Assembly (NCBI RefSeq): GCF_026460945.1
Contig: NZ_JAOVZV010000003.1
Location: 62,001 to 126,000, forward strand
Source of the DNA: Chryseobacterium luquanense
Lineage (GTDB): Bacteria > Bacteroidota > Bacteroidia > Flavobacteriales > Weeksellaceae
Reading direction: 5' to 3'
DNA length: 64,000 nt
Every line of letters starts with the position of its first letter. Position 1 is the first letter of the stretch. The translations under genes were made by a program, and so were the position numbers. Positions 1 to 7,331 of the stretch are shown piece by piece. The notes beneath the pieces are model-generated. The model saw only the letters and a program-made list of their open reading frames with translations. It searched no databases and had not been told where the DNA came from.

Positions 1-2
1 CG

Positions 3-554
3 AGTTTCGGTTCGGATGAAATCTATAAAAAACAGGCATTTTTAGTAGGAAAAACATTAGCCCGAGAAAACATTCGCTTGATTTATGGTGGTGCAAACGT
101 CGGATTAATGGGCGCTGTGGCAGATGGAACAATTCAAAACGGAGGAAAAGCAATTGGAGTTCTTCCCCATTTTTTACAATCTAAAGAAATTGCACACACC
201 CATCTTACCGAACTTATTTTGGTAGAAACTATGCACGAAAGAAAAACCAAAATGAATGAACTTTCAGATGGCGTTATCGTTCTTCCGGGAGGCTACGGAA
301 CTTTGGAAGAGTTTTTCGAAATGATTACCTGGGCACAACTCGGACTTCACAAAAAACCAATTGCCATTCTGAATATTGACGGGTTTTATGATGATTTAAT
401 CAAATTGGTTCAGACAATGGTTGATAAAGGATTTTTAAAACAAATCAATCAGGAGATGCTTTTGGTAAGCGATACTATTGATGAACTTTTAGAAAAAATG
501 AGAAATTATAAAGCTCCGACGGTAGGAAAATGGATTTCTAAGGAGGAAGTTTAA
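3..554 (+). CDS. LOG-family (TIGR00730) nucleotide phosphoribohydrolase, 5' end missing
   Basis: The reading frame is open from the first bases, so the true start lies left of the window; the first internal start-like codon (TTG at 78) is not a real start because conserved sequence precedes it. The protein has the lysine-decarboxylase-like Rossmann motifs GGANVGLMG and PGGYGTLEE that define the LOG family. Characterised members remove ribose 5-phosphate from cytokinin nucleotides or other nucleoside monophosphates; which substrate applies here is not known. It is a soluble cytoplasmic enzyme. The C-terminus ends about 88 bases before the RelA/SpoT gene, and no terminator is seen between them. 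Confidence 0.9.
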   Translation, partial: SFGSDEIYKKQAFLVGKTLARENIRLIYGGANVGLMGAVADGTIQNGGKAIGVLPHFLQSKEIAHTHLTELILVETMHERKTKMNELSDGVIVLPGGYGTLEEFFEMITWAQLGLHKKPIAILNIDGFYDDLIKLVQTMVDKGFLKQINQEMLLVSDTIDELLEKMRNYKAPTVGKWISKEEV

Positions 555-642
555 ATATTGTAAAATTTAAGTTTTTAAGATCAGTTAATCAATAGGTCAC
601 GATTATTAAAAAGTTTGTAAATTTAAATAATGACTACTTATT

Positions 643-1632
643 ATGACAAAGGACGATTTAAATAAAATATTAACTCAATATGAGGAAAAATCTCCTTTAT
701 ATACTTCTTTTAGTTTTAAAGTTGAAAAAATATTGAGGAAATTATGTAAAAATTTCTCAATACATCAGATTGTAAGCAGGATAAAAACCAAAGAAAGTCT
801 TGCTCAGAAAGTCATCAAGAAGAATAAATATGAAAAGCTTGATGATATTACAGATATTTTGGCACTAAGAATCATTACTTATTTTGAAGATGATATTTCA
901 AAAATAGAAGAACTCCTCAATAAAGAATTTAAAATTGATTGGGAAAATTCTACTGATAAAAGAAATATCGAAATTGATAAATTCGGATACAGAAGCGTTC
1001 ATTATATCCTTCAGCTTAATGACCATAAAAGAGAATTATCTGAGTATGCAGAATATAAAGACATTAAGTTTGAAATTCAGATCAGGAGCATTCTTCAGCA
1101 TTCATGGGCAGAAATAGAGCATGATTTGGGTTATAAATCTTTTACCGAAATTCCTCAAAAAGCAAAACGTACATTTTACAGAGTTGCAGCCTTGCTTGAG
1201 CAGGCAGATATTGAATTTACAAAACTTAAAAAGGAGATTCAGGATTTTGAAAACTCCATTAGTAAGAATTTAAAAAGTAAAGAGAAGTTTATAGAAATCA
1301 ACGAGTCGACAATCATTGCCTTTGTGAAAAAAAATCAGCTTTTGCGGGAGATTGAAAATGACATTAAAAAAGCATTAAAGCTTACTGAAAACCCCAAGTT
1401 TGATTCTACCTACTTGTCTTCGAATAATTTTTCATCACAACTAAAAAATTTAAAAATATTTGATTTAACCCAACTTGAAGAAAATCTCATCAATTACAAA
1501 CACGAAATTACGACCAGACAAATAGATTATTTACAATCTTTAAATGAAAATTTTAATAACAGTAAAATAAAAATTTCCCTGATACAAGGTGCTCCCATAC
1601 TTTGGTTAATTAATTATCTGGAAAGTAAATGA
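643..1632 (+). CDS. RelA/SpoT-domain (p)ppGpp synthetase-like protein with C-terminal extension
   Basis: 329 residues. Residues about 40-170 form a nucleotide pyrophosphokinase domain of the RelA/SpoT superfamily: R46 and K48 of the ATP-binding RIK segment, D71 and R76 in DILALRI (the family usually has DxxGxRI, so the glycine is replaced), the G-loop motif GYRSVHY (115-121), and E144/Q146/R148 followed by H153, W155, E157 and H160. There is no HD hydrolase, TGS or ACT domain, so it resembles a small alarmone synthetase. About 130 helical, Lys-rich residues follow the core. Toxic small alarmone synthetases of phage defence also have extra C-terminal parts, but no partner antitoxin is evident here. 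A 31-codon ORF overlaps its stop by four bases. Synthesis activity is likely; the biological role is open. Confidence 0.85.
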   Translation: MTKDDLNKILTQYEEKSPLYTSFSFKVEKILRKLCKNFSIHQIVSRIKTKESLAQKVIKKNKYEKLDDITDILALRIITYFEDDISKIEELLNKEFKIDWENSTDKRNIEIDKFGYRSVHYILQLNDHKRELSEYAEYKDIKFEIQIRSILQHSWAEIEHDLGYKSFTEIPQKAKRTFYRVAALLEQADIEFTKLKKEIQDFENSISKNLKSKEKFIEINESTIIAFVKKNQLLREIENDIKKALKLTENPKFDSTYLSSNNFSSQLKNLKIFDLTQLEENLINYKHEITTRQIDYLQSLNENFNNSKIKISLIQGAPILWLINYLESK

Positions 1633-1724
1633 TGATGCTATCAGAATTTTTGACTTTGCTATTTACTAAATCTAAAACTTTAAACAAATCAAAATTTGAT
1701 ATCGAAAGGCTTATTGCATATTAA
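1629..1724 (+). CDS. 31-codon ORF overlapping the RelA/SpoT gene
   Basis: Three consecutive ATG codons begin at 1629, the first overlapping the upstream TGA stop as ATGA. The frame then stays open for 31 codons and stops at 1722-1724, at the foot of the terminator hairpin. The peptide (MMMLSEFLTLLF... ending ERLIAY) looks like ordinary amphipathic protein sequence, not random translation. It is either a translationally coupled small protein or the natural C-terminal tail of the upstream protein, separated by a frameshift. It is not a recognised family, and its expression cannot be shown from sequence. Confidence 0.4.
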   Translation: MMMLSEFLTLLFTKSKTLNKSKFDIERLIAY

Positions 1725-1756
1725 AACACCCCTCAAATTAGATTTGAGGGGTGTTT
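1724..1756. terminator. Bidirectional intrinsic terminator
   Basis: A perfect 15-bp inverted repeat (1724-1738 with 1742-1756) around a 3-base loop lies between the convergent RelA/SpoT and ferredoxin genes. Flanking A and T residues make it usable from both directions. Confidence 0.85.
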
Positions 1757-1775
1757 AGTTATTCATTTAAGTTTT

Positions 1776-2105
1776 CTAAGGATATGGAGCAATTGCTACA
1801 GAAAGACCTTCCATTGCAGGAACCATGTGCAATTGGCAACCCAATCTACTGTTTGGCTCTACATGAAACGCCTCACCAAGCATTGCATCTTCTTCATCAC
1901 CCATCGGCTCAAGTCCAGGATCATTGATTACATAAACTTGACATGAAGCACACATTGCCATTCCACCGCAAACCCCGATGGTTCCCTCTTCTGCCAATTC
2001 ATAAGAACGGATAATTTCCATTAAATTCATTGACATATCTGTTGGTGCAATCACATCATGAGTAATTCCCTCTCTATCTGTGATTTTAATATTTATATCG
2101 CTCAT
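1776..2105 (-). CDS. Adrenodoxin-type 2Fe-2S ferredoxin
   Basis: 109 residues. The cluster ligands are C46, C52, C55 and C90, in the Cx5Cx2C...C spacing typical of adrenodoxin/bacterial Isc-type ferredoxins and distinct from the plant type (Cx4Cx2C). The protein is soluble and acidic, and carries one electron. It lies 97 bases downstream of an NADPH-dependent ferredoxin reductase on the same strand, so the pair probably forms an NADPH to reductase to ferredoxin relay serving an acceptor that is not encoded here. There is no target-specific clue. The gene ends at the bidirectional terminator. Confidence 0.92.
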   Translation of the reverse strand: MSDINIKITDREGITHDVIAPTDMSMNLMEIIRSYELAEEGTIGVCGGMAMCASCQVYVINDPGLEPMGDEEDAMLGEAFHVEPNSRLGCQLHMVPAMEGLSVAIAPYP

Positions 2106-2202
2106 CTTAATAAATGCTGTTAGTTGATAGTAAATGGTTATTGGTTTTCAGAAATGTATTACTAACAACCATCAACCAAAACCTAAAAACCTAAAAACCT
2201 AA

Positions 2203-3258
2203 TTAATCTATTTTCTTTACAACCGCTTTTTCCGCTTCTTTACGGCTTCCGTCGAAACCATCTACTCCACTCACTGTTGTATATTTTAAAACGTATTTTT
2301 TACCTGGATTCAATCTGTTATAAACACTCTGACACATCAAAGTCGCCTCATGAAAACCACAAAGAATTAACTTTAATTTCCCAGGATAAGTATTGATATC
2401 ACCAATTGCATAGATTCCTTCAATATTAGTTTGATAATCTAAAGCATTATTTACTACAATGGCGTTTTTCTCGATATTCAATCCCCACTGAGAAATTTCT
2501 CCCAACTTTGGAGTCAACCCGAATAACGGAATGAAATAATCTGTTTCAATATCATAAGGATCTTGCCCGTCAACCGCCACGGTAATCGCTTCTACTTTTC
2601 CGTCACCTTTTATTGCAGTAACTTCTGCCGGAGTGATTAATTTAATTTTACCTTGATTTTTTAAATCCTGAACTTTTTCTACAGAATCCAAAGCGCCACG
2701 GAATTCGTTTCTTCTGTGAATCAAAGTTACTTCACTTGCAACATTAGACAAGAAAACGCTCCAGTCTAAAGCAGAATCACCACCTCCGGCAATAACTACT
2801 TTTTTATTTCTGAAATGTTCTGGCTCTTTTACAAAATATTCAAGACCTTTTTCTTCATAGTCTGCAACATTATCCATGGTAGGTTTTCTTGGTTCAAAAG
2901 TTCCTAAACCACCTGCAATAGCAATCGCTTTACATCTGTGAACAGTACCTTTGTTGGTCACCACTTCAAACCATTCGTCATCAACTTTCGTATATGATAC
3001 TGCGGTCTCTCCCAATGTGAATCCCGGCTGAAATTGTTTGATCTGTTCCATTAAATTATCTACCAATTCTCCTGCATTTACAGACGGATAACCCGGAATA
3101 TCGAAAATTGGTTTCTTAGGATATAGCTCTGCCAACTGACCTCCAGGTTGAGGAAGTGCGTCGATAATGTGGCATTTCATTTTAAGTAAACCAGCTTCGA
3201 ATACAGCAAAAAGACCTGTTGGCCCGGCTCCGATAATCAATATATCTGTAGTAATCAT
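2203..3258 (-). CDS. Thioredoxin-reductase-type ferredoxin--NADP+ reductase
   Basis: 351 residues with two dinucleotide-binding folds: an FAD site GAGPTG at residues 10-15 and an NADPH site GGGDSA at 158-163, followed by HRRNEFR (181-187), whose arginines fit the NADPH 2'-phosphate. The thioredoxin-reductase redox pair CxxC is absent from the NADPH domain, which separates this YumC-like FNR class from true thioredoxin reductases. The C-terminal AIGDINTYPGKLKLI segment binds the flavin. It reduces ferredoxin with NADPH, or the reverse, in the cytoplasm. The adjacent downstream ferredoxin is the obvious partner. A TAnnTTTG box lies 31 bases ahead of the start. Confidence 0.92.
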   Translation of the reverse strand: MITTDILIIGAGPTGLFAVFEAGLLKMKCHIIDALPQPGGQLAELYPKKPIFDIPGYPSVNAGELVDNLMEQIKQFQPGFTLGETAVSYTKVDDEWFEVVTNKGTVHRCKAIAIAGGLGTFEPRKPTMDNVADYEEKGLEYFVKEPEHFRNKKVVIAGGGDSALDWSVFLSNVASEVTLIHRRNEFRGALDSVEKVQDLKNQGKIKLITPAEVTAIKGDGKVEAITVAVDGQDPYDIETDYFIPLFGLTPKLGEISQWGLNIEKNAIVVNNALDYQTNIEGIYAIGDINTYPGKLKLILCGFHEATLMCQSVYNRLNPGKKYVLKYTTVSGVDGFDGSRKEAEKAVVKKID

Positions 3259-3289
3259 AATATGATGATAATTTAATAATTTGTAGCTG

Positions 3290-3297
3290 CAAATTTA
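3290..3297 (-). promoter_or_regulatory. -7 box TAAATTTG ahead of ferredoxin reductase
   Basis: On the minus strand this octamer matches the Bacteroidetes -7 consensus TAnnTTTG and lies about 31 bases before the reductase start. No well-placed TTG -33 element is visible. Confidence 0.5.
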
Positions 3298-3412
3298 CTA
3301 ATTTTAATGCGAAGCATATTTAATTATGCCTAAATAAAAAACTGAGATTTATCAAACACCCGCAAAAAACTGACAATGAAAAACTTGGCAGTCTTTTTGT
3401 AAACTTTAAATT

Positions 3413-4183
3413 ATGAAGAAGATACATACTATCATTGCAATATTTGCTTTCTTTTTGGGATATTCGCAATTGAATAATGTTGCAGACGGCGAATCTATTA
3501 CTTTAAGAATTCATTACGGATTCTTGAATGCAGGTTCAGCAAATCTTACCACAAAAAAAGTTAATTATAAGGGAGTTCCCCATCTTTATGTGAAGGGAAC
3601 CGGACAAACAACCGGAGCTGTAAGAGCTTTTTTTAAAGTTGAAGATTTGTACGAAAGTTATATTAACATTAATACAGAACTACCAAGTTTCTACGTAAGA
3701 AATGTAAAAGAAGGTAGTTATACCCAACATTTGCAGACCACTTTTAATCATGATAATAATACATTGATTTTGACGGATAAAAAGACCCCTGCAAATGGAT
3801 CTAAAACAATAAAATCTGTAAAAGGAATTCAGGATATGCTTTCTTGTTTCTATTATTTGAGAAGTAAAACTCCTGCCGAACTGAAAGTAGGAACAATTAT
3901 CAATATGAATGTCTGGATCGATGATGAAATGTTTCCTTTTCAGCTGAAAGTGATAGGGACAGAGAATTTAAAAACAAAATTCGGAACTATAAGTGCATTA
4001 AAAATCATTCCGTCAGTAAAAAGCGGAAGAGTTTTCAAAGAAAAAGAAGGCGTTACGATGTGGGTAAGCAACGATTACAATCACATTCCTTTATTATTAA
4101 AAGCCGAATTGGCTGTTGGTTCTTTAAAGGCAAGTATTGATGATTTTAAAAATGTAAAATACCCTGTAAAGTTTACAAAATAG
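3413..4183 (+). CDS. Secreted DUF3108 protein
   Basis: 256 residues with an N-terminal signal peptide (hydrophobic core about 4-16, cleavage near GYS-Q). The rest is a beta-rich periplasmic domain. The C-terminal segment with MWVSNDYNHIPLLLKAEL, followed by GSLKA, is the usual ending of DUF3108 proteins, which are common in Bacteroidetes and have no established biochemical role. It stands alone between two unrelated operons. The assignment to the family is good; the function is unknown. Confidence 0.85.
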   Translation: MKKIHTIIAIFAFFLGYSQLNNVADGESITLRIHYGFLNAGSANLTTKKVNYKGVPHLYVKGTGQTTGAVRAFFKVEDLYESYININTELPSFYVRNVKEGSYTQHLQTTFNHDNNTLILTDKKTPANGSKTIKSVKGIQDMLSCFYYLRSKTPAELKVGTIINMNVWIDDEMFPFQLKVIGTENLKTKFGTISALKIIPSVKSGRVFKEKEGVTMWVSNDYNHIPLLLKAELAVGSLKASIDDFKNVKYPVKFTK

Positions 4184-4204
4184 GTTTCTACAATTACAAC
4201 ATCT

Positions 4205-4236
4205 AAATTCCGGTAAGTTTTATCGGAATTTTTTTA
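4205..4236 (+). terminator. Intrinsic terminator after DUF3108 gene
   Basis: An 8-bp stem (4205-4212 with 4224-4231) is followed by a run of T residues. Confidence 0.75.
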
Positions 4237-4318
4237 TGATTATAAATTTAAAATTTATTTGAAGTTAATATTATGTTATTTTTTTTAATTAAATCCCTAT
4301 CCCTATCTAAACAATTAT

Positions 4319-4326
4319 TATCTTTG
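4319..4326 (+). promoter_or_regulatory. -7 box TATCTTTG ahead of SdrD-like gene
   Basis: The octamer matches TAnnTTTG about 55 bases before the start codon. No clear TTG is found 17-23 bases upstream. Confidence 0.45.
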
Positions 4327-4381
4327 TTGTGAATTAATGATTTAAGTAAAAGCCAAATCAAAGAATTAAAAACACGAGAAG

Positions 4382-6142
4382 ATGAAAAGCAATTTAAATA
4401 CAATAAGATTAATTCTAATCGCTTCCTTATTATCAATAGTAAATTTTACATTTGGACAAGGAATAACTCGAGCTTTCACAGATTTTAATACGTATTGGGA
4501 TTCTCAAACTCAAAACTCTGTAAACCCAACAAACAGCCACAATTTATTGGCATTTACATGGAACGGAACTATTTATTCTACAGGAGTAAACGATTCTCGA
4601 CTGACCACAAACTCTGTTAATTATACTCCACTGAATTTTCAGGCTTTTCCCGCAGCATCTTCACCAACTCCGAATACAAATACCTACATCGGTGTAGGAA
4701 GTAGTTATGGCGGAGGCGATGGAAATATTTCTCCGGTTCCGGTAACCAATAATCTTTTGACTTATATTACTGACGGAACAAGCGGTTTAGATCTAGGAAC
4801 TGCGATATTTAATTTTCCGGCTTCTTCTCAAATCAAATATCAAATTTCCAATATCAATACACTTTCTATCGGCGATGGAATTCCTGACATTATTTTTACA
4901 CAAGTTGGAGAAGTAGGAAATGTTTTTGATGTCTATAATTTTGCTGATACCAATGATGCTGGTGTAGGAATTCCTGTAAGTATCAATTTTTCTACAACAA
5001 TTCCTATTATTGCTTATGGAAAATTTAAATTTTATAATCCTGTAAACCCCACACCAACTTATCAGGCAAATTTATACGGAACAAGACCTTTGAGAATGAT
5101 GGCGTTTGACTGGAGTGATTTTGGAATTACAACAACCAATGCTACATCAGTAAAATATTTTATCCAGAAATTTTCCGGAGTAAGTGATATTGCTTTTACT
5201 GCTTATAATAAAAGTTCGATGGGTGTTGTACAATCGATTTCAGGAACTGTTTTTAATGATAATAACGCAGGAACTCCCGATGGAAATGGATATTCCGGAG
5301 CAACGGTGAGACTTTATAATTCAAGTAATGTTTTGATAAATACTGTGACAACAGGATCTAATGGTGCTTTTATTTTTCCGGATATTTTTCCAGGTAATTA
5401 TAAAATTGAACTTCAAACTCCTACAGGTTTTGTAATTGTTGGAGCAACTGATAATAATACTGACAATATTATTAATGTCACTTTAAATGATTTGGCTATT
5501 CAAAATCAGAATTTTGGAATTAATCAACCTCCTGTTGCGAATAATGATGTGAAAGGTGGCGAAAAAAATACAGCTATTCAAATTAATCTTACAGCAAACG
5601 ATACAGATTCAAATATTGGGACTGTAGTTTCTTCAACAATTAATTTGATTCCGCCTTCCGGGTCAAATTCTATTGTAACTGATGTCAATGGAAATGTAAA
5701 AGGTTTTAGTATAACAAATGTTGGAGTTTTCAGCTTAACCAATGCTGGTTTACTTACTTTTACTCCACAAACAGGTTTTACAGGAAATTTACCTATCGTA
5801 AATTATACCGTTTATGATAATGCCGGTTTACAAAGTAATGTGGCGACAATTACATTAACTGTTTATCAATATTGCACAAAACCAGGAGCAATAGGAGTCG
5901 GAACTCCAACTAAATTAGGGATTTCTACGCAGACTTCTAAATTATCAGCTTGGCCACAAAATATTCCAAACGGATTTATCGCATTAGAATCTTCAGAAAA
6001 AGGATTTGTAATTACAAGAGTTCAGAATTCATCAATGATATCAGAGCCAAAAGAAGGCATGATTATTTATGATATTGATGCTAAATGTGTGAAATTATAC
6101 TCGACAACCTGGAAATGTATCGCAAGAGACTGCAATGAGTAG
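4382..6142 (+). CDS. Secreted SdrD B-like / tandem-repeat surface protein
   Basis: 586 residues. A signal peptide (about 1-26, ending TFGQ) is followed by a Gly/Asn/Thr-rich region (27-275) of unknown fold. Next is an SdrD B-like (Cna-B) domain at about 285-378, starting SISGTVFNDNNAGTPDGNG. A cadherin-like domain follows, with the PPVANND start and VNYTVYDNAG, at about 379-493. A short Cys-containing C-terminal module has GMIIYDIDAKCVKLY and a TWKC segment, seen in many flavobacterial surface proteins. No type A T9SS sorting tail is present, so its route to the surface is unclear. Probably adhesion or cell surface structure. Confidence 0.8.
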   Translation: MKSNLNTIRLILIASLLSIVNFTFGQGITRAFTDFNTYWDSQTQNSVNPTNSHNLLAFTWNGTIYSTGVNDSRLTTNSVNYTPLNFQAFPAASSPTPNTNTYIGVGSSYGGGDGNISPVPVTNNLLTYITDGTSGLDLGTAIFNFPASSQIKYQISNINTLSIGDGIPDIIFTQVGEVGNVFDVYNFADTNDAGVGIPVSINFSTTIPIIAYGKFKFYNPVNPTPTYQANLYGTRPLRMMAFDWSDFGITTTNATSVKYFIQKFSGVSDIAFTAYNKSSMGVVQSISGTVFNDNNAGTPDGNGYSGATVRLYNSSNVLINTVTTGSNGAFIFPDIFPGNYKIELQTPTGFVIVGATDNNTDNIINVTLNDLAIQNQNFGINQPPVANNDVKGGEKNTAIQINLTANDTDSNIGTVVSSTINLIPPSGSNSIVTDVNGNVKGFSITNVGVFSLTNAGLLTFTPQTGFTGNLPIVNYTVYDNAGLQSNVATITLTVYQYCTKPGAIGVGTPTKLGISTQTSKLSAWPQNIPNGFIALESSEKGFVITRVQNSSMISEPKEGMIIYDIDAKCVKLYSTTWKCIARDCNE

Positions 6143-6250
6143 AAAAACAAAAAGCGACTCGAGAGAATCGCTTTCTGTAAACCTAAATTAACATAAATCC
6201 TGGAATCATTGTCCCATGAAATATTATGAAAAAATTTTTACCTGTATCTG

Positions 6251-6486
6251 TTACAGAGCCTTGCAGCTCTGTAATTATACTAAGGTTTCTATCATTTGTG
6301 TTTTATGTATTTATTGATTTTTTAAGCATCTTTTACAGAGCTTTTCAGCTCGGTAATAATGACACTTAGGTTAATCAATTTGTGTTTTAAAGTTATACTG
6401 AATTTGGTTTTACATTTTTAATATCTTTTTGCAGAGTCTTTCGACTCCGCAATCAGACACCTTGTTTTTTCGTCATTTGTGTTTTA
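6251..6486. repeat. Three-unit hairpin repeat array
   Basis: Three related units fill most of the gap between the convergent SdrD-like and response regulator genes. Each has a 9-bp imperfect palindrome with a 6-base loop (6251-6274, 6333-6356, 6429-6452), followed 43-46 bases later by the identical 12-mer ATTTGTGTTTTA (6294, 6378, 6475). The stems differ in paired positions (AGC/GCT against AGT/ACT, TTAC/GTAA against TTGC/GCAA), so base pairing appears conserved. The rest of 6143-6689 holds no gene that I can support. Confidence 0.75.
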
Positions 6487-6689
6487 AACCAACTTCAAAA
6501 CCTTGAACTTACTTTTAAAATAATGACTTAAAAATCATCTTTAAAGAAGCTCATTTTTTGTTCATCTTTCTTGGTGTAAAATTACCAACTCTTGACTTAT
6601 CATAATAATTTTTCTTGTAGATATACCTCGATACGATTGTAGATATTTATCTACAAAAATAATTATTGGAAAAATTGAGCGAAAAAATA

Positions 6690-7331
6690 TTAATGATTAT
6701 CTTTCATTAATTCGATGAGTTCCACGAGGTTTTCGATATCGAGTTTATCGAAAATCCTTTTCTTAAAGGTACTTACAGTATTTTGTTTAATGTCGAGATG
6801 TGAAGCAATTTCAAGATTCCCTAAACCTTTCGCATACAATTCTGCAATCTGAAATTCTCTTTCGGTAAGATTTTTTAATCGATTTGTATTGCTATTCTGC
6901 ATCGCACTAATCAATAAATCCTGAGTAATTGAAGAAATATATCTTCCTGTCTTATGAATTTTTAAAATGGCTTCTTTTATTTCGTCTTCTTCACTTAATT
7001 TGGTAAGAAAACCATTTGCTCCTGCATTGATGTATTTAATCGATTGAGTATTTTCGTCGACGCCGGAAAAAACAAGAATTTTTATTTCAGGCTTACGAGT
7101 TTTTATTTCGGGAATGATGGTAAGACTATTTCCATCCGGGAAAATAGCGTCTATTACAACAATATCCAATTGCTGTACTTCGATAGTTTCTAAAACTTTT
7201 TGTAATGTAGATGCATGAAAAATTTCGCCCTCAAAGCCAATTTCTTCAATAACAAATTCCACCCCCTGTCTTATGAGACTGTGATCATCTGCGAGCAAAA
7301 AGTTTATCTTTTCAGAATCTATATTATTCAT
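6690..7331 (-). CDS. NarL/FixJ-family response regulator
   Basis: 213 residues. The receiver domain (about 8-128) has acidic residues D15 and D16 and the phosphoacceptor D61 in VVIDAIFPDG. A LuxR-type HTH (about 145-208) starts LTEREFQIAELYAKG and has the recognition region IKQNTVSTFKKRIFDKL. It overlaps the upstream kinase gene by four bases (ATGA), so the two are translationally coupled and almost certainly form a cognate pair. It should bind DNA as a dimer when phosphorylated; the target genes are unknown. Confidence 0.93.
   Translation of the reverse strand: MNNIDSEKINFLLADDHSLIRQGVEFVIEEIGFEGEIFHASTLQKVLETIEVQQLDIVVIDAIFPDGNSLTIIPEIKTRKPEIKILVFSGVDENTQSIKYINAGANGFLTKLSEEDEIKEAILKIHKTGRYISSITQDLLISAMQNSNTNRLKNLTEREFQIAELYAKGLGNLEIASHLDIKQNTVSTFKKRIFDKLDIENLVELIELMKDNH

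Noticed and set aside
2106..2202. CCTAAAAA short repeats between ferredoxin and its reductase
   Set aside because: Only two full copies plus a partial one; expected by chance in AT-rich spacers.
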